From Paenibacillus durus (lineage in GTDB: Bacteria; Bacillota; Bacilli; Paenibacillales; Paenibacillaceae), in assembly GCF_000756615.1 (NCBI RefSeq), contig NZ_CP009288.1:2170001-2234000 (forward strand): a DNA stretch of 64,000 nt, in the 5' to 3' direction. The notes under the pieces are model-generated. The model saw nothing but the letters and a program-made list of their open reading frames with translations, searched no databases and was not told where the DNA came from. Within the stretch, counting starts at the first letter, position 1. Every line of letters begins with the position of its first letter. Below are positions 7,777 to 16,569 of the stretch, one piece after another. The position numbers were made by a program, and so were the translations under genes.

Positions 7777-10700
7777 ATGTACAAACAGTGGCCGGCTGTG
7801 TTCTTAACGATGATATTTCTTGTTATCATTCCTATATTCTGGATATTTAATTATATACATACAGCCTCTCAGCATGCTTCGTCGCAGGGCGGGGTGCTGG
7901 ATTTGCGGAAATGGGACTTTCAGGCGAATGGGGTTGTTCCGCTTAAAGGGGAGTGGGAACTTTACCGCGATCAACTGCTGACCCCGGAAAGCTTTCAAGC
8001 GTCCCATTCGTCTTCAGACAAGACACCGGAGCCTACGGGTCTAGTTCATGTTCCAGGCATTTGGAATAGCTATATGGGCAGCGCCGGCAGCCGGAAGGCT
8101 ACGGGTTATGCAACGTATCGCCTGCGTGTTCTTGTCCCGGAGCGCGAAAATAAGATTTACGGCTTCAAAACGGATAATATCCGGTCCGCGAACCGGATAT
8201 TTATTAACGGGACCGAGGTCGGAGCGAGCGGTGATCCCGCAGTATCTAGCAAGGAAGGTGTGCAGCGCAATATCCCCTATGCCGGGTTTGCTTCAATAAA
8301 TGGAGGCGAAATTGAAATCCTTGTGCAAATCGCCAACTACAGCTATTCATCGGGAGGGATGGTATACCCTATCTCGTTCGGTGATTTCAAGATGATAATG
8401 GATATTGAAAAAACAGAATTTTTTGGCGACTCGCTGATCGCATTCGGCTTTCTGGTCTCAACCGTTTACTTTCTGCTGCTGTATCGATTGCGAAGACAGG
8501 AGACTTCACTTTTATATTTGGGAGGGATTTCATTATTCGCCTGCATTTATGTGCTGACTCATGGCGAGAAGGTCATAGGAGACCTATTTCCCGCTCTTCC
8601 TTATGATGCTGTCTTAAGATTGCAGATGATAGCTTCTGTGGGGGTGTACTTTTGCGTCGTTCATTATGTTGCAGCGCACTCCCCGGCAGCCGTTCACAGA
8701 CCTGTAATGCTGCTGTGCAGATGGATTACCGGGATCGACATGATTGTGGCGTTATGCGTTCCTACTCTCCTGTTCTCCAAGTGGGATGGGGGCTGGCTCA
8801 TATGGTCTATGTTCATTCTGGGATATATCATCTATATGATGATCAAAAACTTGCGTTTGCGCACCTTGGACAGGCTCTTTATGCTTGTAAACATTTTATG
8901 CCTGCTTATTGTCATTATCGTCAGCCTGCTGAATGTGTACGGCAAGCTGGAGAGTCAATTGCCAAGCTCTTACGGCATACTGATCTTTCTTATCGCACAA
9001 GCGCTGCAGTCCGCCTTTCGGTCGGCGAAATCTTTCCACGAAGTAGAGAAGCTGTCGCGCAAGCTTCTGACGCTTGACGGGCTGAAGGACGAATTCATGG
9101 CCAGCACGTCTCATGAACTGCGGACACCGCTCCATGGAATTGTCAACATGTCGTCTTCTCTGCTGGAAGGGGTGGCGGGCGAACTGAATCCGCAGCAGAG
9201 GCAGCATCTTTCCATGATTACGGCGACAGGAAAGAGGCTATCCTTACTCGTTAATGATATTCTGGACTGGGCCAGGCTGAAAAATGGCGACATTATCCTT
9301 GCGCAGCGTCCTGTAGATCTTCGGCCCGTTGTTTCCGCGGTTCTCGATATCCTGACCTTTACAACCGGCAGCGGCAAAAGATTGCAATTTGTACAGGAGT
9401 GGCCTGAAAATCTGCCGCTTCTGAAAGCCGATGAGAATCGCATCCAGCAAATTTTGTATAATTTATTGGGTAATGCCATTAAATTTACGGCTGAAGGAAC
9501 CATTACGGTTTCTGCCGAGGATTGCGGCCGGGAAGTGAAGATTGCTGTGGCGGACACCGGAATTGGCATTGCCGCTGAACGGCAGGATACGATATTCCTG
9601 CCATTCGGGGAGATTGGAAAGCCGGTAGACCCTACCTTCCTTGGGATGGGCCTTGGATTAAGCATTACCAAGAAACTCGTCGAACTTGGAGGCGGCCGGA
9701 TTTGGGTGGAATCCGAGCCGGGTAAAGGATCGGTATTTTACTTTACGGTTCCTGTGGCGGACATCTCCCGTTCTCCCGAATCGAAGACCGGATTAACACA
9801 GGTCACCTTCATTGGCCGGGGTCCCGCTGCCCAGACAGAGGTGGCTGCTGCATCGGATATGAAGCCTGTTGAGGGTACTTTGTTGATTGTGGACGATGAC
9901 CCTGTAAATCTGCAGGTGTTAACGGATATCCTTTCCGTAGACAACTACCGAGTTGTTGCTGTCCATGAAGGGACTGCTGCACTGGGGCAGCTGTCTCTTA
10001 ACCGAAATATTGATCTGGTTATTACCGATTGGATGATGCCAGGGATGTCGGGGCTGGAACTGTGCAGGGAGATTCGCTTAATATTTCCGCTTTCCAGCCT
10101 GCCTGTTCTTATGCTAACGGCGCGAAGCCGGGCGGATGATATTGAGCTTGCCTTTCAATCGGGAATTAATGATTATCTGGGCAAACCTGTTGATGCGGTA
10201 GAATTACGGGCAAGAGTCCGCACCTTAATCACGCTTCGCCGATCTGTTCAGAAGGCGGTACGCACAGAGATGGCCTTTTTGCAGGCACAGATTAAACCGC
10301 ATTTTTTGTATAATGCTCTAAACACGATCATCTATATGTCCAAAGCAGAACCATCCAAGGCAACCCAGCTGCTTCTGGATTTAAGCAAATATTTACGGGG
10401 AAGCTTCGACTTTCAGAACCGCGACAAGCTTATTCCGCTGCATAAAGAATTAGAACTGGTCAAGGCATTCTTGTCTTTGGAAAGCGCGCGTTTCGAGGAA
10501 CGCCTGAAGGTATCCTATGACATTCACGCTTCGATGAACGTTCTTCTTCCACCCCTTACCATTCAACCGATCGTAGAGAATGCGGTCAGGCATGGAGTTA
10601 TGAAAAAAGCGGCTGGCGGTACCATTCGAATGATCATTCAGGAATCCGATCAGACCATCAAAGTGACGGTAAAGGATGATGGGATCGGGATGCCGAAGGA

Positions 10701-10896
10701 ACAGCTGGATATGATTTTGTCGGGGCAATCAGGCTCGGGTGTAGGGCTAATGAATATTGACCGGAGACTTCTGTCGCTGTATGGGAGGGGTTTGCAAGTG
10801 GAGAGCCGGCTGCATCAGGGAACTGAGGTTTACTTTGAGATACCTAAAGAAACAGCCGGCGGTTACCGTCAAGGAGAGGAGAGAGCTTTATTCTAA
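7777..10896 (+). CDS. Hybrid histidine kinase: 7TM-DISM sensor, HisKA kinase, receiver, second LytS-type kinase
   Basis: This is a 1039-residue membrane sensor. After an N-terminal TM helix comes a jelly-roll-like extracellular domain (LKGEWELYRDQLL), then about seven TM helices (7TMR-DISM layout). A HisKA/HATPase module follows with His446 in STSHELRTPLHG, then a receiver with Asp751 in VITDWMMPGMSG. A second kinase core of the LytS/His_kinase type has His842 in QIKPHFLYNALNT and the N-box IVENAVRHG. Two different kinase cores in one chain is unusual. ATG 7777 follows TTGGAGAG and is preferred to ATG 7720. The stop overlaps the downstream regulator, so the pair is coupled. Signal unknown; the extracellular fold suggests a carbohydrate or small ligand. 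Confidence 0.9.
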   Translation: MYKQWPAVFLTMIFLVIIPIFWIFNYIHTASQHASSQGGVLDLRKWDFQANGVVPLKGEWELYRDQLLTPESFQASHSSSDKTPEPTGLVHVPGIWNSYMGSAGSRKATGYATYRLRVLVPERENKIYGFKTDNIRSANRIFINGTEVGASGDPAVSSKEGVQRNIPYAGFASINGGEIEILVQIANYSYSSGGMVYPISFGDFKMIMDIEKTEFFGDSLIAFGFLVSTVYFLLLYRLRRQETSLLYLGGISLFACIYVLTHGEKVIGDLFPALPYDAVLRLQMIASVGVYFCVVHYVAAHSPAAVHRPVMLLCRWITGIDMIVALCVPTLLFSKWDGGWLIWSMFILGYIIYMMIKNLRLRTLDRLFMLVNILCLLIVIIVSLLNVYGKLESQLPSSYGILIFLIAQALQSAFRSAKSFHEVEKLSRKLLTLDGLKDEFMASTSHELRTPLHGIVNMSSSLLEGVAGELNPQQRQHLSMITATGKRLSLLVNDILDWARLKNGDIILAQRPVDLRPVVSAVLDILTFTTGSGKRLQFVQEWPENLPLLKADENRIQQILYNLLGNAIKFTAEGTITVSAEDCGREVKIAVADTGIGIAAERQDTIFLPFGEIGKPVDPTFLGMGLGLSITKKLVELGGGRIWVESEPGKGSVFYFTVPVADISRSPESKTGLTQVTFIGRGPAAQTEVAAASDMKPVEGTLLIVDDDPVNLQVLTDILSVDNYRVVAVHEGTAALGQLSLNRNIDLVITDWMMPGMSGLELCREIRLIFPLSSLPVLMLTARSRADDIELAFQSGINDYLGKPVDAVELRARVRTLITLRRSVQKAVRTEMAFLQAQIKPHFLYNALNTIIYMSKAEPSKATQLLLDLSKYLRGSFDFQNRDKLIPLHKELELVKAFLSLESARFEERLKVSYDIHASMNVLLPPLTIQPIVENAVRHGVMKKAAGGTIRMIIQESDQTIKVTVKDDGIGMPKEQLDMILSGQSGSGVGLMNIDRRLLSLYGRGLQVESRLHQGTEVYFEIPKETAGGYRQGEERALF

Positions 10897-12002
10897 CATG
10901 CATACTGATTGACGATGAAAAGCCTGCCCTGATGTATCTGGAAATGATGCTGCTCACCGATGGACGGTTCCAAGTTGAAGGGAAATATACATCTGCCCAA
11001 GCTGGGCTTGAGTATCTGGCCAGATCCAAGGTAGATGTTGTTTTTCTCGATATGGACATGCCTGAGATGACTGGGCTGGAAGCAGGGGAGCACATTCAGC
11101 AATTAAACAGTGACATTCGTATCGTCTATATAACCGCATACTCGGAGTATGCTATCGAAGCCTTCGAAATTCATGCGCTTGACTATGTATTAAAGCCGAT
11201 TGACCCGGATCGTTTGGCTAAAACACTTCAATATATCCAGCGGAGCATCCCGGATAAGACAATGAAAATCTTCAGCAAATGGAGGGTGCGCTGCTTTGGC
11301 CATTTGTCTTTTGAGGACGGTGCGGGTAATGACAGGCAGTTAAAGTGGAAGACGGCGAAAGCCCAAGAGTTGTTTGCTTATTTGCTCCATCACCGGGAGC
11401 GGTGGATTTCTAAGGAAATCCTGCTCGAAACCCTTTGGCCCGATTATCCCAAGGACAAGGCGCTGACCTATTTACATACCACCGTATCCCAGATTCGGAA
11501 GCTGGTCAAAGAATGGCAGGGCCAGATATCCTTAGAGTATGCTCTGGACAGCTACCGTCTTGTTCTGGATGGAATCCTGTACGATGTATCGGAGTTTGAA
11601 CGGGCAACCGACCGGGGGCCTGCTATTACCGAGCAGAACCGGCTTTTTTATGAAAATATCATTGCGCTCTACCGCGGCGATTACCTGGAAGGATATGATT
11701 ATCCTTGGGCGGAGACTCTAAGGAGCAATTTACTGGAACGTTATTTGAATTTCGTGATCAGGGCCGCAGCTTATGAGATGGAACATGGTTTTGAACGAAA
11801 AGCGCTTGAGCGGCTGCATTTTGCAGAGAAAAAAGCCCCCTATTCGGAAGAGATATGCCGTCTCGTGCTTACCACTTATGCCCGGCAGGGCGAATACGCT
11901 TCATTGAACCGTCATTACGATGCCTTTGTTAAGCTCTTGCATATAGACCTTGGAATTGAACCCAGCCAGGAAACGATAAGTATTTATAATCAGTACGTTT
12001 AA
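10890..12002 (+). CDS. Response regulator: receiver plus winged-helix and BTAD output, probable ATT start
   Basis: This partner of the hybrid kinase has an N-terminal receiver with acidic residues Asp8, Asp9 and Glu10, phosphoacceptor Asp54 in VVFLDMDMPEMTG and Lys in VLKPID. An OmpR/SARP-like winged helix (RWISKEILLETLWPD) and a bacterial transcriptional activation domain (BTAD, about residues 230-370) follow. The first ATG (10932) would delete the acidic pocket. The frame is open upstream to ATT 10890, correctly spaced from AGGAGAGGAGAG (10872-10883) and overlapping the kinase stop, so I place the start there. CTG 10905 is the other non-ATG option. The SLH gene downstream is a plausible target, without direct evidence. 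Confidence 0.85.
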   Translation: MLTCILIDDEKPALMYLEMMLLTDGRFQVEGKYTSAQAGLEYLARSKVDVVFLDMDMPEMTGLEAGEHIQQLNSDIRIVYITAYSEYAIEAFEIHALDYVLKPIDPDRLAKTLQYIQRSIPDKTMKIFSKWRVRCFGHLSFEDGAGNDRQLKWKTAKAQELFAYLLHHRERWISKEILLETLWPDYPKDKALTYLHTTVSQIRKLVKEWQGQISLEYALDSYRLVLDGILYDVSEFERATDRGPAITEQNRLFYENIIALYRGDYLEGYDYPWAETLRSNLLERYLNFVIRAAAYEMEHGFERKALERLHFAEKKAPYSEEICRLVLTTYARQGEYASLNRHYDAFVKLLHIDLGIEPSQETISIYNQYV

Positions 12003-12006
12003 TGAC

Positions 12007-12040
12007 AAGCCCTTCGGCCTTATGAGGCCCTGGGGCTTTA
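12007..12040 (+). terminator. Terminator after the two-component genes
   Basis: Nested stem aagccc/gggctt with inner ggcct/aggcc directly after the regulator stop, followed by ttta. It separates the signalling genes from the surface-protein gene. Confidence 0.75.
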
Positions 12041-12068
12041 GTCGTTTTAGAATCGGTTTAGAGGCCTT

Positions 12069-12077
12069 TGCTATAAT
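12069..12077 (+). promoter_or_regulatory. Extended -10 promoter of the SLH gene
   Basis: TGcTATAAT is an extended -10 match, about 125 bp before the SLH start codon. No good -35 is visible, as often at extended -10 promoters. The long leader shows no structure I can assign. Confidence 0.5.
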
Positions 12078-12201
12078 CAATTTTGTGAAAAATGTAGAAA
12101 AAAGGCGAAAGGAGAGTGGACAAGTACATAGCATGAAATAGGCAGATAACCGTAATAACAAATAGTGCATTGGTTGTACAGATAACTTGGAGGGACGCTT
12201 C

Positions 12202-15200
12202 ATGAGACTAAAAAGACACGTAATATTTCTGATGATCTTGTCGATTACACTTTACCCTTTTGCGGTGCCAGCTCAAGTTCAAGCGGCTTCGGGGGCGCGT
12301 CACGAAAAAGTCGGGGACGATGTGTTTTTGGGCGGAAACTTTATTGAGGTGGGAATTGCGGGCATCGGTTCATTTGGTACGGCAAGCCCCGCACCGGCCG
12401 GATTTCACCCAATGGGAGGAAGAACGGCTATTGGCTTTAACGTGGATGCCGACGGCTACGATACAGGAAGCCCTATGAATAGTGGAGACTATTTCCTTCC
12501 AGGAGGGCCTTATGAAGCCTTTATCGTCGGTTACCGCAGCGGATCAGAGACTGGTGCGATTAACAAATTTATGAATGCTGACCGAATGGGATTGAGTCAG
12601 ATTCCGTCAGTAACTACCGATATTTCCAGCGGGGATACATTAGCGGCGAGAACGATCGGTACAACCTCGGACGGAAAAATTCAAGTCGAGCAGACGGTTT
12701 CATTTGGAGTTAATGATAAATATTTCAAGGTGTCCGTTCAGTTGAAAAACGTCTCTGATGAAACGGTATACGATGTGCGTTATATGAGAAGCGTCGACCC
12801 TGACATTGATATGGATATGAATGGCACTTATAATACGTTAAATTCCGTGTCTCAAAATCCTCCTAATGATTCCAGCGCAATCGTGATTTCAAAAGGGCCC
12901 ATAACCGGCAACGCATTAATCTTGATGTCTGCAGACCCTAACGCGAGAGCATCGGTAGGGTATGGAAACGACCCTTATGCAGCCACCTCTTACGACCTTG
13001 ATGGAAGCCAATTGCTGCAGCCTGAATCTTCTGAGGATACATGGATTGGATTAACCGGCGCACTTGGAAACTTGGCACCAGATCAATCGAAAACTTTTAA
13101 TTTTTATGATAGCTTGAATCCAGACATAGATGAAGCAATTGATAATATCTCTAATGAAGCAGCGCCTGTTCCTGCTGCCCCAACCGGACTTGCCGCAAGC
13201 GCGGGCGACGGCCAAGCACACTTAAGCTGGAACAGCGTGACCGGAGCCACCTATTACGAAATTTATCAAGGAACAGCCCCCGGCGAATATGGTGAAAGCG
13301 CCCTGGCGACCGTGAGTGAATCAACTTATAACTTCACAGCCACGGGTCTAGCCAATGGAACAACTTATTATTTCACGGTCAAGGCGGCAAATGACAGCGG
13401 AAGCAGCGCATACTCCAATGAAGTATCCGCGACCCCTCAGGTTGCGGCGCCCGTGTCACCCGTTGGACTTACCGCAATTGGAGGCAATGGCCAGGCGAAC
13501 TTAAGCTGGAACAGTGTGACCGGAGCCACCTATTACGAAATTTATCAAGGGACTGCCCCCGGCGAATATGGTGAAAGCGCCTTGGCGACCGTGAGCGGAT
13601 CGACTTATAGCTGCACAGCGACAGGTCTAGCCAATGGCACAACCTACTATTTCACGGTCAAGGCGGGAAATGACGGCGGAAGCAGCGGATATTCCAATGA
13701 AGTAAGCGCAACGCCGAAGACGGTCCCGGCTGCGCCGGCAGACATCATTGCGGCAGCAGGCGATGGTCAAGCGACCATTACCTTTACGGCTCCTGCGGAT
13801 AATGGCGGAAGTGCAGTTACTGGTTACGAGGTCACTTCTTCGCCAGACAATATCATAGCGACAGGAACAGCCAGTCCCATTACAATAACAGGACTGCAGA
13901 ATGGAACGGCTTACACGTTTACGGTAAAGGCGATAAATAGTGCAGGCAGCAGTGCGGCTTCCGCTGTCTCCAATGCCGTAACACCGCTGGCACCTTTCAG
14001 CGGCAATGCAGGCAGTATACCTGTCAATCCGCAGCCAACGAATACTGGCGTTAATGCGATTGTCAATGGCAAGGTGCAGACGATCGGTACGGCAACAACA
14101 GCTAAAGTGAATGACCAAACGGTCACGACTATAGTGATTGATCCGAAGAAGCTTGAAGACGCCCTTGCGGCAGAAGATCAGCATGCGGTAATTACGATAC
14201 CGGTGAATACGAAAGCGGATGTCGTGATTGGCGAACTGAACGGCCAGATGGTTAAGAACATGGAGCAGAAACAGGCGGTTCTGGAAATCAAAACCGAGAA
14301 CGCCACCTACACATTGCCTGCCCAGCAGATCAATATTAGTCATTTATCGGATCAGCTTGGAAAGCAGGTAGCGCTTCAGGATATCAAGGTACAGATCGAA
14401 ATCGCCGCACCGAAGGCAGACACGCTAAAGACCGTAGAGAACGCGGCGTCCAAAGGCCAGTTCACAATTGTCGCTCCGCCGATTAACTTCTCGGTCAGAG
14501 GAATCTACGGAGATGCGAAGGTTGAAGTGTCCAAGTTCAATGCCTATGTGGAACGGACGCTTGCCATCCCGGATGGCATAGATCCCCAAAAAATCACCAC
14601 AGGAGTTGTGATTGAACCGGACGGAGCCGTCCGCCATGTGCCAACGAAGATCGTTAACGTTGACGGTAAGTACTTCGCTGAAGTGAACAGTTTGACGAAC
14701 AGTACGTACTCCGTTGTCTGGCATCCCCTTGAGTTCAAGGATGTCGCCAAGCATTGGGCCAAGGATGCGGTGAACGACATGGGTTCACGAATGATCGTCA
14801 CCGGCAGCGGCAGTGACATGTTCAATCCGGATCAAGACATTACGCGTGCGGAGTTTGCGGCAATCATCGTTCGGGGATTGGGACTGAAGCCAGAGGGTAA
14901 AGCTGCTCCATTCTCGGATGTACAGCAATCGGATTGGTATAATGATTTTATTCAAACAGCTTATGCCTACCATCTGATTACCGGTTTTGAAGACGGCACC
15001 TTCCGTCCGGACGACAAGATTACGAGAGAACAGGCGATGGCCATCATCGCGAAAGCGATGACGATCACCGACCTGAAAGCAAAGCTCCCGTCTAAAGAAG
15101 CAGGAGAAGTTCTGAGACCATTTGCGGATGCGAATAAGACTTCAGGGTGGGCTAAGAATAGTGCTGCCGACTGCTTGCAGGCAGGCATCATTTCCGGCAG

Positions 15201-15297
15201 AAACAGCAGCCAACTTGCACCAAAGGATAACATCACCAGAGCCGAGGTTGCCGCTATTATTCAGAGACTTCTGCAAAAGTCTGATTTGATTAACTAA
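12202..15297 (+). CDS. S-layer-anchored surface protein with three FN3 and three SLH domains
   Basis: This is a 1031-residue exported cell-surface protein. Residues 1-29 form a signal peptide ending QVQAA. An N-terminal beta-rich domain of about 290 residues (GDDVFLGGNFIEVGIAGIGS) is of unknown function. Three fibronectin type III modules follow (about 320-600); the first two are near-identical copies. A Gly/Pro linker and a beta domain (600-840) precede three C-terminal SLH motifs (FKDVAKHWAKDAV, FSDVQQSDWYNDF, FADANKTSGWAKN) that bind pyruvylated wall polymer. ATG 12202 has TTGGAGGGA; the TTG at 12187 is part of that site. It may be controlled by the neighbouring two-component system. Confidence 0.9.
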   Translation: MRLKRHVIFLMILSITLYPFAVPAQVQAASGARHEKVGDDVFLGGNFIEVGIAGIGSFGTASPAPAGFHPMGGRTAIGFNVDADGYDTGSPMNSGDYFLPGGPYEAFIVGYRSGSETGAINKFMNADRMGLSQIPSVTTDISSGDTLAARTIGTTSDGKIQVEQTVSFGVNDKYFKVSVQLKNVSDETVYDVRYMRSVDPDIDMDMNGTYNTLNSVSQNPPNDSSAIVISKGPITGNALILMSADPNARASVGYGNDPYAATSYDLDGSQLLQPESSEDTWIGLTGALGNLAPDQSKTFNFYDSLNPDIDEAIDNISNEAAPVPAAPTGLAASAGDGQAHLSWNSVTGATYYEIYQGTAPGEYGESALATVSESTYNFTATGLANGTTYYFTVKAANDSGSSAYSNEVSATPQVAAPVSPVGLTAIGGNGQANLSWNSVTGATYYEIYQGTAPGEYGESALATVSGSTYSCTATGLANGTTYYFTVKAGNDGGSSGYSNEVSATPKTVPAAPADIIAAAGDGQATITFTAPADNGGSAVTGYEVTSSPDNIIATGTASPITITGLQNGTAYTFTVKAINSAGSSAASAVSNAVTPLAPFSGNAGSIPVNPQPTNTGVNAIVNGKVQTIGTATTAKVNDQTVTTIVIDPKKLEDALAAEDQHAVITIPVNTKADVVIGELNGQMVKNMEQKQAVLEIKTENATYTLPAQQINISHLSDQLGKQVALQDIKVQIEIAAPKADTLKTVENAASKGQFTIVAPPINFSVRGIYGDAKVEVSKFNAYVERTLAIPDGIDPQKITTGVVIEPDGAVRHVPTKIVNVDGKYFAEVNSLTNSTYSVVWHPLEFKDVAKHWAKDAVNDMGSRMIVTGSGSDMFNPDQDITRAEFAAIIVRGLGLKPEGKAAPFSDVQQSDWYNDFIQTAYAYHLITGFEDGTFRPDDKITREQAMAIIAKAMTITDLKAKLPSKEAGEVLRPFADANKTSGWAKNSAADCLQAGIISGRNSSQLAPKDNITRAEVAAIIQRLLQKSDLIN
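13162..13719 (+). repeat. 279-bp direct duplication encoding FN3 modules 1 and 2
   Basis: Two units with a 279-bp period (93 codons) share long identical blocks, for example cttaagctggaacag at 13221 and 13500. The third FN3 module is clearly more divergent. This indicates a recent in-frame tandem duplication. Confidence 0.85.
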
Positions 15298-15341
15298 AAC
15301 AATCTATGGGTGTTCAGCGGCTTTTTATTTTGTTTCGATCA

Positions 15342-15490
15342 TGGTATAGTGAGGGTAGATATTAGGTACAATGCAAAAGAGCCGTGCGACTAACACGACT
15401 CCGATGCAATAGCCGCTTTTAAGGGCGGCGGCTTCGGGAATACTAGTCAGAAATAGACCGCATCCTTTGGCGAGGGCGGTCTATTTCTTA
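15342..15490 (+). ncRNA. Antisense antitoxin RNA opposite a type I toxin (RatA-like)
   Basis: An extended -10 (TGgTATAGT, 15342-15350) would start a + strand RNA near 15357. It ends at a strong hairpin, agaaatagaccgc/gcggtctatttct (15449-15488), followed by T-rich sequence. The RNA is complementary over more than 100 nt to the 3' part of the toxin transcript on the other strand. This is the arrangement of TxpA/RatA and BsrG/SR4 in Bacillus. The RNA itself is inferred; no expression evidence is possible here. Confidence 0.6.
15378..15405 (-). terminator. Terminator of the toxin mRNA
   Basis: On the minus strand GAGTCGTG and CACGGCTC form an 8-bp stem (one G-T pair) with loop ttagtcg, followed by TTTT. 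It would end the toxin mRNA near 15376, giving a long overlap with the antisense RNA. Confidence 0.6.
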
Positions 15491-15564
15491 TTGAGGTAAT
15501 TAAGCAGAGCAATAATGAACATGCCGAACATGAACATCAAAGACAGCGCTTGGTACACCTCCAT
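15481..15564 (-). CDS. 27-residue holin-like type I toxin (TxpA/BsrG-like)
   Basis: A 28-codon reading frame, too short for ordinary gene finding, encodes MEVYQALSLMFMFGMFIIAL followed by LNYLNKK. A short N-terminus, one hydrophobic membrane helix and a basic end are the hallmark of Firmicute type I toxins of the putative holin-like family, which damage the cell membrane. An excellent site, GGGGAGGTGATGCC, precedes the ATG. Upstream is an extended -10 promoter. A convergent antisense RNA overlaps the 3' end and is the expected antitoxin. Toxicity is inferred from family resemblance. Confidence 0.75.
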   Translation of the reverse strand: MEVYQALSLMFMFGMFIIALLNYLNKK

Positions 15565-15625
15565 GGCATCACCTCCCCTCTGGGAAGTTAGCCGACCACC
15601 CTTGCAAGCCTTCTATCGCTTTCTC

Positions 15626-15653
15626 AGTATAGCATATTTTAGCATATGGGTAA
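15626..15653 (-). promoter_or_regulatory. Promoter of the type I toxin
   Basis: On the minus strand TTACCC is followed after 16 bp by TATACT with the extended TGc in front. Transcription would begin about 15619, some 55 nt before the toxin ATG. Confidence 0.55.
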
Positions 15654-15765
15654 GTACAAATGTTCCCGTACTTATATCCCGATACGACCTAAGTTATCAG
15701 TTTTCATACGGATTCGGCTATAATATTTCATAGGGAATAGAATAAGCGAGTATGGAGGCACAATC

Positions 15766-16358
15766 ATGAACATGAATTCGAAGAACAGCGTCATTACAAA
15801 ACTAAATCTCAATAAATATCCTTCGAAACTGATTCTTAATAAACCGGAGGATATTGATGATTTTAATGAATTGGACTTTGATTCTGCCTTCAAAAAAGAG
15901 AAATATGATTTGATTTTTATCTTTATCTTTATTTTTAATCTTAAGCAATTTAGCAGCCATTTGCAGTACGTCATTGACAACCAAGCCTTAAGTGATAACG
16001 GATATTTGTATTTTGCTTATCCCAAGAAAAATAATCCGAAGTACAAAGAATACATAGACCGTGACAGCTTCATGGTTCATATGCCCGTGGACGAGGAAGG
16101 GTATGTACAGAACAGCCGCTTGAAATTTTCAAGGATGGTCAGTCTGGATGAGGTGTTCACAGTCGTCGGACTGAAGTCGCAAGCTCCAAAATCGAAGAAA
16201 ACCGCCAGCACCAAGAGCAGTCAATGCGTTGACGACTATATCGATTCCATTTCAGCGCAAAAAGAAGTGAGACTCAGGAGAAACGTTTAGCCGAAATGAA
16301 GGATATTTTGGCCCAAGGCTATAAGTCGATCGATTTGTACAGAAGAAGAGGGAAGTAG
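15766..16358 (+). pseudogene. Frameshifted hypothetical protein, probably with internal deletion
   Basis: A well-expressed-looking gene starts at ATG 15766 (site TATGGAGGC; TATAAT at 15719) and encodes a hydrophilic 174-residue product with LFFAYPKKNNPKYKEYIDRD-like sequence around residue 85 (observed YLYFAYPKKNNPKYKEYIDR). It stops at 16290 after an atypical end (KEVRLRRNV). A different frame continues at once with TQEKRLAEMKDILAQGYKSI and DLYRRRGK, stopping at 16358. This reads as the true C-terminus, so at least one frameshift is present near 16270. The abrupt change after CVDDYIDSISAQ suggests that codons are also missing. I do not assign a function. Confidence 0.6.
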
Positions 16359-16397
16359 TATTTGGTTTGATTAAAAAATTAAGTAAAAAATTAAGTA

Positions 16398-16426
16398 TTG
16401 ACAATCCGCTGGCACATAACTATCAT
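16398..16426 (+). promoter_or_regulatory. Strong sigma-A promoter ahead of the methyltransferase leader
   Basis: TTGACA (16398-16403), a 17-bp spacer and TATCAT (16421-16426). The predicted transcription start is about 16433, roughly 137 nt before the methyltransferase start. Confidence 0.75.
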
Positions 16427-16436
16427 GTGAAATAAC

Positions 16437-16547
16437 ATGAATACCGAGTGGAATAGTATATATTATTTTACTGACCAGACTACTGGAGGTTTGATTTCTA
16501 ATCAGGCCTCTTTTTTGCGTTCCGGGAAAGTAGGCCAATTCTCTTGA
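16437..16547 (+). CDS. Putative 36-codon, nearly leaderless upstream reading frame
   Basis: ATG 16437 lies only about 4 nt after the predicted transcription start and has no ribosome site. Its frame (MNTEWNSIYYFTDQTTGGLI, then SNQASF and more) runs right through the terminator hairpin at 16485-16516 and stops at TGA 16545, 23 nt before the methyltransferase. This geometry would let ribosome position on the leader decide whether the terminator forms. Translation is unproven, and the frame could be open by chance. Confidence 0.35.
   Translation: MNTEWNSIYYFTDQTTGGLISNQASFLRSGKVGQFS
16485..16516 (+). terminator. Attenuator-type terminator between promoter and methyltransferase
   Basis: GAGG-tt-TGATT-tct-AATCA-gg-CCTC followed by six T forms an intrinsic terminator lying inside the leader of the methyltransferase gene. 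A smaller ccag/ctgg hairpin immediately upstream shares its left flank and could compete with it. Confidence 0.7.
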
Positions 16548-16569
16548 TCTGAAAGGAAGCGATGAAATC

